The notes below the pieces were generated by a model. It was not told the DNA's origin. It made no database searches and saw only the letters and a list, made by a program, of their open reading frames with translations. From the NCBI GenBank assembly GCA_037127255.1, contig JBANSL010000005.1, forward strand, positions 2,232,001-2,296,000: a stretch of DNA of 64,000 nucleotides, given 5' to 3'. The position numbers and the translations under genes were made by a program. Of the stretch, positions 48,290-58,075 are shown piece by piece (position 1 is the first letter of the stretch; every line of letters starts with the position of its first letter). The DNA comes from Persicaria tinctoria. Taxonomy: Eukaryota; Streptophyta; Magnoliopsida; Caryophyllales; Polygonaceae.

Positions 48290-49620
48290 TCATCAGCATT
48301 TCTAAACCAGCACCGTGCTACCTGCCCGTTCGAGTCTCGTCGTCTTGCCGCCATAATCCCTCATTTCCCTTTCATGCGGTCCTTTCTCCGTCCGCCGAAG
48401 TCGTCGATGGCTCCGGTCCTTTCGAGTCTCATCGTCTCTGCAGAGTAAGTTTTCAACGACAGCAATCGTCGTCATCCCTTTCTTTGTTTTTTTAGTTACG
48501 TGTGTTTCCCTTTCCCCTCACCGCCCGCTGAAGTCGTTAATCGGCGACAATAATCTAGTATTATGATATCTTCACTGAACTTGAATCTTGATTTAGATCC
48601 AATGACCGATCAAGAATTCGTTGAACTGAAAGAATATCTAACCAGGTATCTTTAAGATCGTTTTATATACCATAGATTTGTCCGCGAGCGCAGTGACTAT
48701 GAAGCATATTTGGATGTTTTAGCAGAGCCCAACCTCCTTTACAGCGAACACTTGATGACACGATCAAGAATGCTAGGCCATATAAATGGAATAAACACGG
48801 AAGATATTTTTTCTTACCGATAGGAGATGTGCCTCCTAGGCATGCATGGGGAGTTTCAACGAGGTATCTCTCAGCAACCTAGGACAAGGTGGTAGAGTTT
48901 TTCGAGTGCTTTAATGGCAATTTTTCCCCGACGTGACTTGTGGGAGGTGGATAGGGTAGTCGTCTGAATGAAGCCAACGAGTCTGGTTTAAGAGCATCAA
49001 CATCTATGGGTAAACCCCTTCCGATTTTTTTCTCTCTTCATACAATTTTGACACATCGTTTTTCAATATCTATACCTCTTTCATCAAGATTTTACTCACA
49101 TCCATAAATTTACTCCACTGCTTATTCTTTTATTTTCTTTATATCACACCACATCTTTTCCACCCATCAAAACATTACTCCATAATATTTACTAAATAAA
49201 AATAAATAAAAATGGGTGAGGTCCATCATTAAACAAAAGGAAAGAAAGAAAGAGGAAGTGGAGGCCGGGGTAACCCCATGCTGCTCATGTAACCTCTTAC
49301 CCCTTATCTAAAGGGGTTTGCTCCACATCCATAATCTTCCCCTATGAAGATATATAATGTTATAAGGTAGAGATAATCATATGGATGTTGATGCCCTAAG
49401 AGTGTTGGATGATCAGGAGTGGATAAAGAGATGGGTATGTTGCTCTTTTTAATTCGATGGTGTATGCCCGAGTGGTTAGGCTTATCATTGAATTTGAAAG
49501 GGCCGACCACACTTTTGAGTACGAGTATGTTGGATTAGACATAGTAGGAGAATATCACGAGGTGATCAGTGCCAATGATTTCTGGTCCACGAATTCCACC
49601 TTATATTCTAAATTAAATGA
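48290..49620 (+). pseudogene. SRA/YDG-like gene copy 2, decayed and split by a MITE
   Basis: A leader-like GC-rich segment (48300-48450) ends in a donor GCAGA|GTAAGTTTT. The coding relic starts near 48600 (MTDQEFVELKEYLTR) and runs through DRFIYHRFVRERSDYEAY, LMTRSRMLGHINGIN and EMCLLGMHGEFQRG to about 48994. A MITE (48995-49396) is inserted after TTTAAGAG. The frame relic continues at 49397-49600 with RVLDDQEW, RLIIEFERADHTFEYEYVGL and EYHEVI. Stops and frameshifts (TAA at 48652, TAG near 48830) inactivate it. Confidence 0.8.
48995..49396. mobile_element. MITE-like insertion with CATCAACATC inverted ends
   Basis: The left end GCATCAACATC and right end GATGTTGATGC are inverted repeats. TAAGAG occurs on both sides (48989-48994 and 49397-49402). 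Removing it restores continuity with SRA copy 1 (TTTAAGAGTGTTGGATGATC). The interior is AT-rich and non-coding; the superfamily is uncertain. Confidence 0.75.
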
Positions 49621-49679
49621 GTAGTATTATAAAGATTTGCCGTTGTTAGTTGTGAAAAATTAAGATGAAATATTTTGTA

Positions 49680-49990
49680 ATAGCTAGTATTTAAACGTGA
49701 CATTTTGTTTATGGTGGAGAGGACGGTCTTCTGTATAAAGTCAACCAAACTTGTTTCAAAGTGTTGGATGATCAAGAGTGGACGTACACAGAGGAATGTT
49801 GCTCTTTTTGCTTCGATGATTTATAACCAAGTGATTAGGCTTATCATTGGATTTGAAAGGGTCGACCACACTTTTTAGTACAAGTACGTTGGTTTATAGT
49901 ACTACTTAGTACATTATCACCAGACGATTAGTAGTGCCAATGATTTCAAGATTTACGAATTCCACCTTAATCTAGATGAGTAGTATATAG
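49680..49990 (+). pseudogene. SRA/YDG-like gene copy 3, C-terminal remnant
   Basis: Only the last third is recognisable: HFVYGGEDG-like text near 49700, VLDDQEW near 49765, and LIIGFERVDHTF near 49840-49875. There are several frame breaks. No N-terminal half was found upstream. Confidence 0.7.
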
Positions 49991-50272
49991 GGTCAAGTTA
50001 GCCAACTAAAAAGTAGTTAGTTGTGACAAAGATGAAATTTGAATTTTTTGGTAATAAATGTATTTGTAATAACAAGTTATCAATGAAATTATCAATGAAA
50101 TTGTCTTTACAGCATGTCTATACTTGTAATCAAGTGTTACTATTAAAAAAGTTTACTTGATAAGTCTATAGTTTGTGCCATCTATAAATTCTCTTTTTAG
50201 TAGTAGTTATTGTTGTTATTTTTTTCCCTTATGAAGTTGCTTGGTTCATAAGGAGAGAATAAAAAGGGAAAA

Positions 50273-50375
50273 AAAAAGTTGGATTACTCTGATCAGACAA
50301 TAGAGCAAAAAAGTTGGGGTACTCCGATTAGACAATAGAGCAAAAAAGTTGGGTTACTCCGATTAAGCAATAGAG
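50273..50375 (+). repeat. Three tandem ~37-bp units
   Basis: Units of the form AAAAAAGTTGGGTTACTCCG plus ATTAGACAATAGAGC are repeated three times, differing by a few bases. A shorter related duplication lies at 51433-51485. Confidence 0.85.
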
Positions 50376-50479
50376 CGGCGGATAATGTTGTACATATTTA
50401 TCGCTCTGCCAGGACTATTGACATATATAACGACGTTAGTCTGCATGGCCTCATCTATAAGGATGCGGTCACGGGTTGA
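50348..50479 (+). other. Conserved short open frame downstream of SRA copy 3
   Basis: The frame reads VGLLRLSNRAADNVVHIYRS, then IDIYNDV...LIYKDAVTG and a stop at 50477-50479. A homologous frame with the stop at the same place follows the intact SRA gene (51463-51585). There is no good ATG, so it could be a 3' exon or a piece of a lost gene. The function is unknown. Confidence 0.45.
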
Positions 50480-50838
50480 GAGTTTGGACCCAGCTGGGTT
50501 GGGTTTTTGGGCTCGGGTCTGGATCCGATCACGGGTTGCGAGTTTGTTGGGCCTCTTGGCTTTGTTCACTTAAAACCACGGGTTCAGAGTTTGGTATTCT
50601 TGGGTTTGTCTTTAAGATGTTGTATATTGTTCTACCTATTATGTTATATGTGTATAGTTGATATATATTTGTTAGTTTGATTGTTAAATTATTATTATTA
50701 TTATTATTATTGTTAGTATTATTATTCTGATTTTTGATAAATTAATAACTTCTGTAAATTATGTGTGTATATATAGTTTGAATATTTTTTTGATAAATTG
50801 TTTTTTTCTCATAAGCTTTTGTCCGCGCGCGATTAAGG
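50480..50838. promoter_or_regulatory. Upstream region of the intact SRA-like gene
   Basis: It contains a duplicated ~60-bp GGTCACGGGTTGAGAGTTTGG segment (50466-50590), a (TTA)n run at about 50685-50715 and AT-rich sequence. A leader-intron acceptor may lie just before 50839 (TTTTTCTCATAAG), but no TATA box could be chosen with confidence. Confidence 0.35.
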
Positions 50839-51414
50839 ATGGCCGAACCGGAAGCATTTTTGACCAAGGATCTTCAGGATCGTTTCATATACTATAGGTT
50901 TGTCTTCGGGCACGGTGATCGTCAAGCTTATTGGGATGTTGTAAAAGAGCCCGACCTCCCTCACAGAGCACCCTTGATGGCACGATCAAGGATGCAAGGC
51001 CATATAAATGGCATAGACGTTGCGGGTCGTTTTTCTTACCGATCGGAGATGCGTCTCCTAGGCCTCCACGGGGAGTTTCGACGAGTTATCACTCTCAGCA
51101 ACCCAGACGAAAATGGTGTGGTTTATGTGAGTGCTTTAGTGGCTATTTTTCCCCGACATGACGGGTGGGATCCTGCGATGGGCCATTTTGTGTACGGTGG
51201 GGAGGGTGGTCGGCTTAACCAAACCAACCGGGATGGTTTAAGAGTATTGGGTGATCAGCTGTGGTCAGAGAGAAATGACGCGCTTTTGGCTTCGCTGCTT
51301 CAAAACCAGCCGGTTAGACTTATCATTGGATTTCGAATGGCCGACCACACGTATGGGTACGAATATTTTGGATTATATAGAGTATACAAATATGAGCTGG
51401 TGATTGGCTCATAA
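50839..51414 (+). CDS. Intact SRA/YDG-like domain protein, 191 residues, single exon
   Basis: The frame is uninterrupted from ATG to TAA. Residues ~53-187 follow the SRA (SET- and RING-associated) fold order known from SUVH and VIM/UHRF1 proteins: GHINGIDVAGRFSYRSEMRL (cf. PGV-VGD-F-YR-E), LLGLHGEF, an AIFPRHDGWD loop, HFVYGGEGG (cf. LIYTGQGG), LGDQLWSERNDALLAS (cf. DQKLERGNLALKNS), VRLIIGFR (cf. VRVIRG) and YEYFGLYRVYKYELV (cf. YVYDGLYKV). There is no SET, PHD or RING domain. SRA domains bind 5-methylcytosine DNA by base flipping (family knowledge). Here the YDG motif is YFG and the acidic loop is altered, so binding is uncertain. It is the only intact member of a four-copy cluster. Family assignment is by eye. 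Confidence 0.7.
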   Translation: MAEPEAFLTKDLQDRFIYYRFVFGHGDRQAYWDVVKEPDLPHRAPLMARSRMQGHINGIDVAGRFSYRSEMRLLGLHGEFRRVITLSNPDENGVVYVSALVAIFPRHDGWDPAMGHFVYGGEGGRLNQTNRDGLRVLGDQLWSERNDALLASLLQNQPVRLIIGFRMADHTYGYEYFGLYRVYKYELVIGS

Positions 51415-51462
51415 GGAGAGAATAAAAGGGGAAAAAAGTTGGGTTACTCTGATAAAAGTTGG

Positions 51463-51585
51463 TTACTCCGATTAGGCAATAGAGCGGCGGATAATGTTCC
51501 ACATCTTTATCGCTCTGTTGGGAGTATTGACATATACAACAACGTTGGTATGTGTGACCTCATCGGTAAGGATGCTCTCGGGTAG
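51463..51585 (+). other. Conserved short open frame downstream of the intact SRA-like gene
   Basis: The frame reads LLRLGNRAADNVPHLYRSVG, then IDIYNNVG...LIGKDALG and a stop at 51583-51585. It matches 50348-50479 in frame and stop position. It lies 49 bp after the SRA-like stop, so it would be in the 3' UTR or a separate exon. Confidence 0.45.
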
Positions 51586-51599
51586 GTTTTCCTACCTAA

Positions 51600-52344
51600 A
51601 TTATTTTTGTATTAAAAAAAATAGTCTTTCGGCTTTTTCGACGTTGGTAGGTGGTTGCATGGTTTGTCACCAACTTTCCTCATCATTTACAGCTTCAAGT
51701 GAAAGGCTAGTTGTTGAATTTCCAAGACGTGCAGACATTAGCGGATGCTGGCATGTTTGCTATGCATTCCTAAAGAGGAATTTGAACTCCCTCTTTTGTT
51801 CATCAACATGATATAGTCATTGAGACTTACACCACAGTAATTAAAAACTTCATATCTAAGATCATCTCTCATGTTAGGCTAAAAATTAGGTTTTTTGCGT
51901 AATTTTGCTCACTCTAACCCAATTTAGTTTTTTTGTTTTTGGCCTATTTTCAAAAGAAAAGTCAAATTTGACTTCTTCTTTTGAAATGTGAAATGTTATT
52001 TATTGATTTATTTTTAATTGTTTGATATTTATTTAAATCTATAAATAATACAATTATAAATCTATATATTATATAATTGTGATTTTTAATTAAAAATAAA
52101 GGTTGTAGTATTGTAAAGATATTCAAGAGTTTTTCGATATGACTGTAATATTTCACATATTTGAATTATCATTGCATAAATAATATTTGTAGAAAATGAC
52201 ATTAATTTTTTTTTATTATAGATTCATCAAAATTATAATAAAAAAATATTAAGTTGCTTAAAGTACCAACGAAGAAAAAACAAGTACAAAATGAAACTAC
52301 CAAAATAGTTTCCCCATGTTCCCGCCATTCACAATTTTATCCCG
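51600..52344. other. AT-rich intergenic stretch
   Basis: No gene is recognised. Text at 51855-51965 (GTTAGGCTAAAAATTAGG, GGCCTATTTTCAAAAG) has some inverted likeness to 52990-53050, so this may be part of a decayed DNA transposon. The match is too weak to place ends. Confidence 0.4.
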
Positions 52345-52530
52345 GAGTCTTTTTTGACTTCCTCTTATGTCTGGCTTGTCGTAGCTTTGATCGTTTTGGG
52401 ATTGGATATTTATGTTTTAGCTAGGTTGTATCGTGACGATTAGCCTGTTTTCCGTGTGTTTCGACCTCTCGATTTACCCTACATTGATGTATCGAGTATT
52501 TCGAATCTTTACTTTGTTTAAAAAACACAC
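52345..52530 (+). repeat. LINE-like 3' tail fragment (plus strand)
   Basis: This ends CCTCTCGATTTACCCTACATT, CGAGTATTTCGAATCTTTAC and a short A-run. It is the same style as 25013-25470 on the other strand. No coding part is attached. Confidence 0.4.
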
Positions 52531-52569
52531 ACAAAACTTCATAAAAAAAAAACTAAAAAACAAAAAACA

Positions 52570-53160
52570 AAATAAAACTACCAATTATTGAATCATAATC
52601 ACATAATGTATAATATTATGGTAGATCTGCATTACTCTCTTCATAACCATTTCCTGTTCCGAAGCGACCACTTTGATCATCTCCATGCACATACTTTTCA
52701 TTGCTCGTTCAAAAGTCACTATAGTCATAATTTTCACTACCAAAATTTTCATTATCACACGCGCGCAACTTCTGATTGACTTTGGAATTGACATACATAC
52801 GAAATAACACATTTTGATCTCGTTTGAATGAATCAAAGATAGAATTAGAAATATCAATTGTTTCATTTGAAGAGTAGGACGATGATGATATTTGAGATGA
52901 ATTCATTGTTGATTCAAATCGAAATGATAAAGATAGAATCGAGTGACGGAAATGAGATGTGAAAGTTTATGATTACGTGCTTATAGAAAGTTTAGCCTGC
53001 CAAAATTGGCATAACAGAATGACAAAATTGTAAAATAGGCCAAAATTGTATAAAATGTTTTCCTTTGGTAGGCAATTTCCCCATTATGGCATACGGGATA
53101 GATGCCCGAAAATGGACAATCAATGGTGTATGAAATGTAACTAAATTACTTTCCCATTAT
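52570..53160. other. Intergenic stretch with unrecognised minus-strand open frames
   Basis: Minus-strand frames at 52906-52709 and 52866-52585 (MNSSQISSSSYSSNETIDIS... and a Met/Val-rich stretch) match no family I can name. The Ser-rich start followed by SIFDSFKRDQ could be the N-terminus of a Harbinger-type transposase-derived gene, but no nuclease motif follows. Confidence 0.3.
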
Positions 53161-53163
53161 TTA

Positions 53164-53454
53164 GGGCTCGATTGGTTCAATGCGGGAAGTACAATTCTCA
53201 GGAACTTACTTCCCATGAATTGAAAAAAAGTTGTTTGACTGAATTTTGGTTTTAGAAATATAAATAGGAAAATATAAAAAATTACATTAAAAATGGTGGA
53301 AGTTGAACTTTCTTAGTCCCCATAGCTAAGTGAATTTCCTGCGATTCGAAGGAATTGAAATTCCCGAAAAGTTGAATTTTTGTGTCTTTCTGTCAACCAA
53401 ACACAAAAATATATTATACTTTCTGAGTTTTTAACCGACTAAACAAACGAGGTC
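53164..53454. mobile_element. Harbinger/Tourist-type MITE
   Basis: TTA target duplications (53161-53163 and 53455-53457) enclose GGGCTCGATTGGTTC at the left and the inverted AAACAAACGAGGTC at the right. The 291-bp AT-rich interior has no coding capacity. Confidence 0.8.
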
Positions 53455-53639
53455 TTATTGTAAAATTGCCTCTACTCTCTAATAGTGTATGTTTCTGTAT
53501 TTGCCCTAAAAGATCCATTTTTTTTCATTTTAAAAACCATCTAATTACCATTTGGGCGTATTTATTTAGTCAGATCTTTTCCATGTTTAAGCAAACCCCT
53601 CACTTTATTCTTCCAAATAAATCAATAAATAAAATTCCC

Positions 53640-54855
53640 CTTTTATTTGTTGTTTGACTGTTCTACAGTTCTACTGGGCTCGGGTCCTCTAGAGGTTGCG
53701 AACGAACCCTAAATCCCTGCGAAATCAGCAGTTTTATTGGGCGATTGCAGTGGTAGCTGGTCCGATTGAAGTAGCTTGCGCGGTTGATTGTGCGAATTGG
53801 GAAGCTTTTTCATCGAGCTCTGGGCGAGCCGATTGAATTCAACTGGACTAGAGCTCATCCCCTTCTTCCTTAGATCTTTGCTGAGCAGATTCAGGTGAGT
53901 TTTTGAATTTTTATTTCGTTGTTTATCATGTTACTCTCGATGAATAATAAAATTGGTGTTGATAACCTCGTTAATTATTTGCTGAGGCTTTTTCAAAGGC
54001 GATCGATGTTGCAGCATTTGATGGTCTACTGTGATGGAGATTACTGATGATTTCGGAATGGATATTGATGATGATGTTTTTTTTTCCAAAGAAATATTAT
54101 GGATATGACCATCAATGACTTGATTTTGTAAAATCCTTGGATTCCACGATCTGATCATCGAAGCCCGGGCTCGATAACATTCAACCCTAGTATGACCATA
54201 AGCCAGTTCCAGTCTTAACTCAAATCACTATCCCTGCAACAGTAGGTTGCACCAAACAGCTAGTGTTCACCTCTTGGTGAAGTATTAGAGCTGACATTCA
54301 ATTAAGGGAAATACAAATGCATGTTTTTCCCCCTTCCCTGAGTAAATCACCTAGCCATATAATTATGTACACATGGAAAGCATCTAGCTTTGATAGAGGT
54401 GACCAAATCCATTGATTTGTCGCAAACTATACTGTTTGAAAACAAGATATCTATGAGTCATCACTCATCCATTGTTCCATATGTGCTTTAGTCTTTTACC
54501 AACAAGTTATTGGTCTTAAGTGTGAGGTTCTTTGTGTGAAGTTTGGATACCAGCTTCATAGAGGAAATTCAATCCATATGTTGACTGAGGTTTCAACAAA
54601 AAACTGGCAAAGTGTTAAGTAAGTTCGCCAATGACAAATTGATGCTCTGGGTTTCGGTATGTTGATGGTGTAGTTGTTCATGTTGTTGGTCTTTCTTTAT
54701 GTTGTATTTATCACTTTCCCTTGATTTCTTCATCATGTTCAAACCTGAATTCTTCACGACTACTGGTTTGCCTTGTATTTGATGCATTTTCAAAGTTCTG
54801 TTGTGATTTGAGTTTTATTTTACTTTTGCTGCAGGAGATTGTCCACAAAAAGGTT
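53640..54855 (+). promoter_or_regulatory. 5' leader exon and leader intron of the bZIP gene
   Basis: A probable untranslated exon (about 53680-53893) ends at GATTCAG|GTGAGTTTTT. The intron runs to TTTTGCTGCAG at 54824-54834, and the translation start follows 21 bp later. The leader intron is about 0.94 kb. Short upstream open frames in the intron are not relevant. Confidence 0.6.
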
Positions 54856-56600
54856 ATGGCATATACAAAAGGTTCAACAAATGTCAGAAACGTGTTCCAG
54901 ACTGGGAAGAGTTCACTACTTCCTCCTAAAATTCCGTTTCCCAGTGGTTCCACTGTATACGCTGATTACAACACCAATCCTTCAACGGGGTCAAAAGTTA
55001 CTCCAAAGCCCAAGGATTTTAATTCTTATCACCAGCGAACTTCTTCAGAAAGTTTAATTGGAGAAGAACAACCTTCCTGGTTAGATGACCTTCTGAATGA
55101 GCCAGACACACCTGTACGGAGAGGCCATCGCCGTGCATCTAGTGACTCCTTTGCATATATGGATATGGCTGGTGTGTCTAACATGGATTATACTTCAAGG
55201 TTACATGTTGAAGCTGAACGTAATAATATGACTTTGCCTCAAATGTGGAGATCCCAAAACATTGATTGCTTCAAACCTATTCAGCATGGCTCTCCTTACA
55301 CGGATCAGAATTCTTATTCAAAGCCAATGAATCGGACATGGGAATGGCCATTGACTTCAGCCAACCAGCCTAGGAATCCTCCATCTCTAAGAGATAACAA
55401 CACTCCTTTATGTGAAGGACCATCTTCAGCTACAGCAGAAGCTGATCCATTTCCTTCCACTGTAACTGAAAAGAGGGATCATGAAGAAACTGGTCTTCTT
55501 GACAGCAATTTTTCACCAGAAATGGATGATTCTCATGCCAAGATGGCTTCTGACAATGATTCCAAACGTGCTAAACAGTAAGTCCCAGTTCCTCTTGAAA
55601 TCTTTTTTTTTCCTGCAATTTTTGAATACTCGGATGCATTCATTACTAGACTTTCACTAGATTCTATAAACTTGGTGTCGGCTTTCTAGAGAAACCCTTT
55701 TATTGTCCCTGTTTATTTTTTTTAATGCTTCTTTATGTATTAATTATTAGGACCAATGCTACTCCTGGACCTTGATCGTCAACCATTAATGCTCGTGTGT
55801 TTGAATTTTTATCTATGGATTTCCGTCTTGCTTGCCTTAAATAATGTTCAATGACTTGTAAACTAATCGTCTTTCTTGTAAATTTTGTTGTCTTCTCATG
55901 GATACTTGCTTCCTAATTGTTTTTTCCATGCAGAAAATTTGCACAGCGTTCACGGGTTCGGAAACTTCAGTACATAGCTGAGCTTGAGAGGACTGCACAG
56001 GCACTGCAGGTAAGTATTCACAGAAGTGATAATGAAACTTAAAGTAGAGATCTCCCACCGCAAGTATAATTCTTCTTCTATCAAGATGATGCTGATATAT
56101 TTTGTTCACAAATTCACAGACAGAAGGGTCCGAAGTTTCAGCTGAGTTGGAGTTTCTTAACCAGCAACGCTTAATCCTGAGCATGGAAAATAAAGCCCTG
56201 AAACAAAGATTGGAGAGCTTGTCCCAAGAGCATCTCATCAAGCGTTGTAAGTCTCTTGTTTATTGTGTTTCGTCGAACAACTCTGCAATCTGGTATTTGG
56301 GCCCCCTCATACTGAAAAATATGAGAATTATTTTGCATTATATAGATAGTGAATCCATAAACACTAGTTCATCAATGGGTTATGCTAATCTGTCTCCAAT
56401 TGATCTCAGTGGAGCACGAGGTGTTGGAGAGAGAGATTGGCCGACTACGAGCAGTATACCAACAGCAACACGAGCAGCATCAGTGGCAATCTACCTCCAC
56501 CCACAGAAGGACCAACAGCAAAGACCTTGATTCTCAATTTGCAGCCCTCAGCCTGAAGCACAAAAGATCCACCTCTGGAGCTGATACTGTTCATATATAA
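54856..56600 (+). CDS. bZIP transcription factor (At4g06598/At1g58110-like)
   Basis: Four coding exons, 54856-55577, 55934-56009, 56120-56246 and 56410-56600, join to 371 residues. The N-terminal 240 residues carry plant-specific blocks: TKGSTNVRN, HQRTSSESLIGEEQPSWLDD, LLNEPDTPVRRGHRRASSD and SFAYMD. The basic region RAKQKFAQRSRVRKLQY is followed by a long leucine zipper through exons 2-4. It should act in the nucleus as a dimeric DNA-binding regulator. The RxxS-type sites RRASSDS and RTSSES may be phosphorylated (inference). Oddity: the usual invariant Asn of the basic region is Lys here, which relatives partly share, so DNA preference may differ. The first ATG after the leader-intron acceptor begins MAYTKGST, as in its relatives. 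Confidence 0.93.
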
Positions 56601-57271
56601 GATTCTCAAGGCTGCTCTGTAGCTGTTTCTGCTATTTCTGATTGCTTCCGACTCACAATTCCTCACAGGTGAGCCCTTTTTAGCTGCTTCTGAAGGGATC
56701 AGGAAGCCCCAGTGTCTACAGACTAAGGTTGCCTTTCCAGACTGTTTATTTTTCTCGCATTCCTTCTTTTCATGCACCTGGCAGTCATTCCTGAGAAAAG
56801 ACGGCTTTTTCTGCTGAAGATGACTTGCCGGAGGTGGTTTGAAATTCAGTTTTTTCTTCTCTAGAGCAGTGAAAAACTCAGGAATCCTCTCTTCCTCGCT
56901 TGCTCTATTGTAGTATGAGAAACCTGCACAGTGCAGTGTTCGTATATATCTGCTTTTGGTTTCACATAATGGCGTCCATACAAATATATGATCCATGATC
57001 TTCTTAACAAGAAAAGGTTGAAGAGAAGGTATCTGGTGTTTGACGAGAGTTCTCTGTTAACGCCCTCTTTGGGTTTCTTCTCAAGTCTTAGTACTGGATT
57101 TTGTAAAAGATACTGAGCTGATTAGTTGGGAGAACTCATGTTGCTTTTGGGTTGGCCGAAATAATCAATTCCTCGGTGAGTTTGATGAATGATGAGTCAG
57201 GTAATTTTGAGTTTGAATGTTATGGAGGTTTGGTTATTTTGGAATTCGGATTGCTTCATGTTGGCTTTAAT

Positions 57272-57619
57272 TAGGGGTGTTATTCGAGTCGAACGAGCCG
57301 AGCTTAGCATGTTCAAACTTTGTTCATTTGGTAAACGAGCACGAGCCGAATTTTTAAACAAGCTTTCTTTTTTGTTCAAGCTCGGCTTGTTTTAGTAAAT
57401 GAATAAGTAGTTTTACTTTGTCATAACATATTAATTTAAAGAAAATTTTAGAAATTTCATACATTTCGAGCTATTCGAGCCTAATCGAACGAGCCGAGCT
57501 TTCAACCGAGCTTAAAATCATGTTCAAGCTCGGCTTGTTTAGATAAGTGAACGAGCTCGAGTCGAGCTTTTTTCGAACCGATCCCAAACCCGAGTTATTC
57601 AGCTCATATAACAGCCCTA
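57272..57619. mobile_element. hAT-type MITE (copy 2)
   Basis: The terminal repeats are TAGGGGTGTTAT and ATAACAGCCCTA. An 8-bp target duplication GCTTTAAT flanks it (57264-57271 and 57620-57627). The interior shares ATTCGAGTCGAACGAGCCGA and GAGCTCGAGTCGAGC with the copy at 13954. It lies downstream of the bZIP gene, in the gap before the YY1-like gene. Confidence 0.92.
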
Positions 57620-57627
57620 GCTTTAAT

Positions 57628-58075
57628 CTTAAAAATCTTTTGGTAAATTAGGTCAGATTTTTTTCGATTTTCATTAGGGTTATGGTTTTGTACTTCTAAA
57701 AAAAACTTGAGCCATTTGTAAGTTTACAACTCTTGTTTTGGAAAAACCAATTAATGTAAAAAATCATACAATTCACCTGTGCAGAAATGATATGGGTACA
57801 AAATAAGATTTTAGATTGACCTATTTTCGCAAATTGCCCTATAAAAGGCACTATTTTGTACAAATGCCATTGTAATTGCATTTTATCAATTACCAAAAAA
57901 TTAGAGTTGAACCAACTTCTACACTCCCTAACCCATAAAACTAACACTAGTCTTAAGGATGAATCTCCATTTATCATAGCAAAAAAGAAGTCCCAGTTCG
58001 TACACAGCAATACACAAGTACCCTGTATAAAACTGAAAAGCAAGAACAAACCCGGACAGGCTGGACTTACCGAGC
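57628..58075. other. Gap holding the 3' region of the YY1-like gene
   Basis: This is probably the 3' UTR of the minus-strand YY1-like gene in its right part. No other gene is seen. Confidence 0.4.

Noticed and set aside
56445..56996. 183-codon minus-strand gene
   Set aside because: It overlaps the last coding exon and 3' UTR of the bZIP gene and has no family resemblance.
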